Assembly (NCBI RefSeq): GCF_023195925.1
Contig: NZ_JALPRE010000007.1
Coordinates: 496,001 to 560,000, forward strand
Length of the DNA: 64,000 nt
From: Aquimarina acroporae
Lineage (GTDB): Bacteria > Bacteroidota > Bacteroidia > Flavobacteriales > Flavobacteriaceae
Direction of reading: 5' to 3'
Notes under the pieces: model-generated
What the model was told of the DNA's origin: nothing
Seen by the model: only the letters and a program-made list of their open reading frames with translations
Database searches by the model: none
Made by a program: the position numbers and the translations under genes
Shown here: positions 62,661 to 64,000 of the stretch, in pieces
How positions within the stretch are numbered: the stretch's first letter is position 1
Layout: every line of letters begins with the position of its first letter

Positions 62661-63206
62661 ATGAAAAAAATTGCAATTATTTTTTTACTCTTTACAGTTT
62701 CGATTTCCTTTGGTCAGGATCTAGATTCGCTGAAAGTTATTGAAATACCCAGATCATACGCCGATCGCATTGGAGAGCCGTTTCAAGTAAAAGAAGATAG
62801 TTTATATATGTTTCGCACTTCTGACATTTATTTGGTTAATGTGAAGTCTTTTACCGCGCTTAAAAAAGTATACTTAAGCACATTGGATCAAGATAAAATG
62901 ACCAAAGACTTAATCGAGAAATACACCCAAACATTAAGAAAGAATATTGATCTGGAGAAAAAATTAAAAATCAACTTTCAAGCTTCAGACAGTTTAGATT
63001 TGGAAGTCTATAAAAGAACGCAAACCACATTGGCCAATACGCAGCGAGCTCTTGATTACACGATAAATAGTCTTGAGAAAGCATCAAACAGTTTAGAGAT
63101 TGTTGAAAAGAACGCTAAACGACAACGTAGAAAAAGTGCTTTTGAAAAATTCCTCTTTGCTCTGGGTGGTGTTGGAATTGGTGTATTGGTAGGGGTTTCT
63201 TTGTAA
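62661..63206 (+). CDS. Secreted coiled-coil protein with C-terminal membrane helix
   Basis: A 181-residue protein with a signal peptide (MKKIAIIFLLFTVSISFGQ), a central helical region (about 60-150, YTQTLRKNIDLEKKLKINF and RTQTTLANTQRALDYTINSLEKASNS) with heptad character, a basic stretch (KNAKRQRRKS) and a C-terminal Gly-rich hydrophobic segment (about 162-181, ALGGVGIGVLVGVSL). This is a tethered-rod shape like that of some envelope-spanning rods, but no homologue is recognised. It follows another coiled-coil gene. Confidence 0.65.
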   Translation: MKKIAIIFLLFTVSISFGQDLDSLKVIEIPRSYADRIGEPFQVKEDSLYMFRTSDIYLVNVKSFTALKKVYLSTLDQDKMTKDLIEKYTQTLRKNIDLEKKLKINFQASDSLDLEVYKRTQTTLANTQRALDYTINSLEKASNSLEIVEKNAKRQRRKSAFEKFLFALGGVGIGVLVGVSL

Positions 63207-63221
63207 ACACAACCTATGAAA

Positions 63222-63267
63222 AGAAAAAGGTATACCTTATAACTCACAAAATGGCATACCTTTTTCT
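63222..63267. terminator. Inverted repeat between convergent genes, probable terminator
   Basis: AGAAAAAGGTAT (63222-63233) pairs perfectly with ATACCTTTTTCT (63256-63267) around a 22-base loop. It sits between the coiled-coil gene and the convergent cytochrome-c peroxidase gene. The long loop makes it less certain as a classical terminator. Confidence 0.55.
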
Positions 63268-63294
63268 AGGTCTAGTATTCGTGATCATGCAACA

Positions 63295-64000
63295 CTAGTT
63301 ACATCCCAAATCAATTTTAGAAGCATCATCACTATTTGGAATACAATTTCCAGATCTTACCTTGTTAGGCACATATCTATCTAAGTTTGGATCTCTAAGA
63401 CCATTTTCTATAAACAATACCAAATTGTTTATCTGGTTTTGCGTAAGGTTTTGTTGTTCTTTAAAAATTGGATCCAAAAGATGGGTAGGAACTGGAGCTT
63501 GCCCGTTAGTTCCATCTTTTTGAGGAATCCCATTTAATTTATACACCACAATATCTCTTATTGAAGTAAAAGACCCGCCGTGACCATAAAAGCCATTATC
63601 TGTTAGATTGTATAACGTAGGGGTCTTAAATTTAAATCGATCTCTTCCCAGATTGCTAAACCCTTTTCTCCCTAACCTAACATTACGTTTAAAACTTAAG
63701 GTATCTTTAACCACCACTGGATTACCCGGAGAATTGGAAAAATCGAACATCCCAAGCGCATAGAAATTTTCATCATTTAAGGCTGGTCCAGTATGACACT
63801 CGTAGCATTTTGCTTTACCAAAGAATAACTTCGCCCCTCTTTTTTCTTTATTGCTTAGTGCATTCGAATCTCCTTTAAGCCATTGCTGCCAGGGCGATTC
63901 ATTTGCAAGCACTGTTCTTTCATAGGCCGCTATAGCAAGTCCTCCGGTTTCTCTTGTATAACGTTCTGCCTTTGGAATATCTGGAAAAGCTTTGTTAAAC
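63295..64000 (-). CDS. Di-haem cytochrome-c peroxidase family protein, C-terminal part (5' end outside window)
   Basis: The frame runs unbroken past the right edge of the window; an internal Val codon at 63910-63912 could be mistaken for a start, but upstream residues (FNKAFPDIPKAERYTRETGGLAIAAY in part) continue the protein. The visible part has one haem-binding CxxCH (KCYECHTGP) with the following TPTLYNLTDNGFYGHGGSF stretch typical of MauG/CcpA-like di-haem peroxidases; the first haem motif should lie upstream. Such periplasmic enzymes reduce hydrogen peroxide using cytochrome c. The C-terminus has Cys residues (SGNC, LGCN) not usual in the family. Confidence 0.88.
   Translation of the reverse strand, partial: FNKAFPDIPKAERYTRETGGLAIAAYERTVLANESPWQQWLKGDSNALSNKEKRGAKLFFGKAKCYECHTGPALNDENFYALGMFDFSNSPGNPVVVKDTLSFKRNVRLGRKGFSNLGRDRFKFKTPTLYNLTDNGFYGHGGSFTSIRDIVVYKLNGIPQKDGTNGQAPVPTHLLDPIFKEQQNLTQNQINNLVLFIENGLRDPNLDRYVPNKVRSGNCIPNSDDASKIDLGCN

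Overview
This window is AT-rich chromosomal DNA from a member of the Bacteroidota, almost certainly a marine-type Flavobacteriaceae (an Aquimarina-like genome is plausible, but no ribosomal marker is present to prove it). The basis is a SusC/SusD pair, Bacteroidota-type -7 promoter elements (TAnnTTTG), class II HMG-CoA reductase with a GYDIA-type GHMP kinase, DUF3109, a eukaryote-like class I ribonucleotide reductase, and many short secreted or lipoprotein genes with signal peptides ending in QAQ, YSQ or SC. I see no tRNA, rRNA, CRISPR array, insertion sequence or prophage. Gene density is high and most of the window is ordinary core genome.

Layout. 1-5.1 kb: the end of an NlpC/P60 hydrolase, comEC, a class-C-type serine hydrolase, a YD-repeat-like secreted protein and a periplasmic thioredoxin. 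5.2-10.4 kb (minus strand): a peptide-use unit of a DPP-IV-type S9 peptidase followed by two POT peptide transporters. 10.6-12.9 kb: mevalonate-pathway genes (HMG-CoA reductase, GHMP kinase). 12.9-17.0 kb: sucA-sucB of the 2-oxoglutarate dehydrogenase complex. 17.1-19.7 kb: an outer-membrane barrel, two unknowns and a polyprenyl synthase. 20.0-26.7 kb: a TetR regulator with its own TolC/MFP/RND efflux operon, preceded by a large perfect palindrome that is probably the operator. 26.7-31.0 kb: SusD and SusC without neighbouring hydrolases. 31.3-36.8 kb: aspS, a small operon with a TPR lipoprotein and an unusual ClC protein, and a cold-shock protein. 36.8-42.6 kb: a CarboxypepD_reg-like protein, tadA, dxs, dgt and two zinc-ribbon membrane proteins, one of them a CPBP protease. 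42.7-46.5 kb: nrdA and nrdB.

The least ordinary stretch is 46.9-57.3 kb. A tightly packed minus-strand operon encodes four proteins with no recognisable export signal: a MurE-like ligase lacking the UDP-sugar domain, a propeller-like protein, a protein with an S74 self-cleaving trimerisation chaperone, and a large patatin/cPLA2-like phospholipase. Diverging from it is a sigma factor with an anti-sigma-like TPR membrane protein, converging on a periplasmic TPR-CHAT (caspase-like) protease. I know of no described system with this four-gene composition, and it is my main candidate for something new. Its function is unknown and any role in defence, signalling or surface assembly is speculation.

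57.4-64 kb returns to housekeeping and small membrane genes: DUF3109, MarC, an S41 protease coupled to a dCMP-deaminase-like enzyme, HupE/UreJ, two coiled-coil proteins, and the 5'-truncated end of a di-haem cytochrome-c peroxidase running off the right edge.
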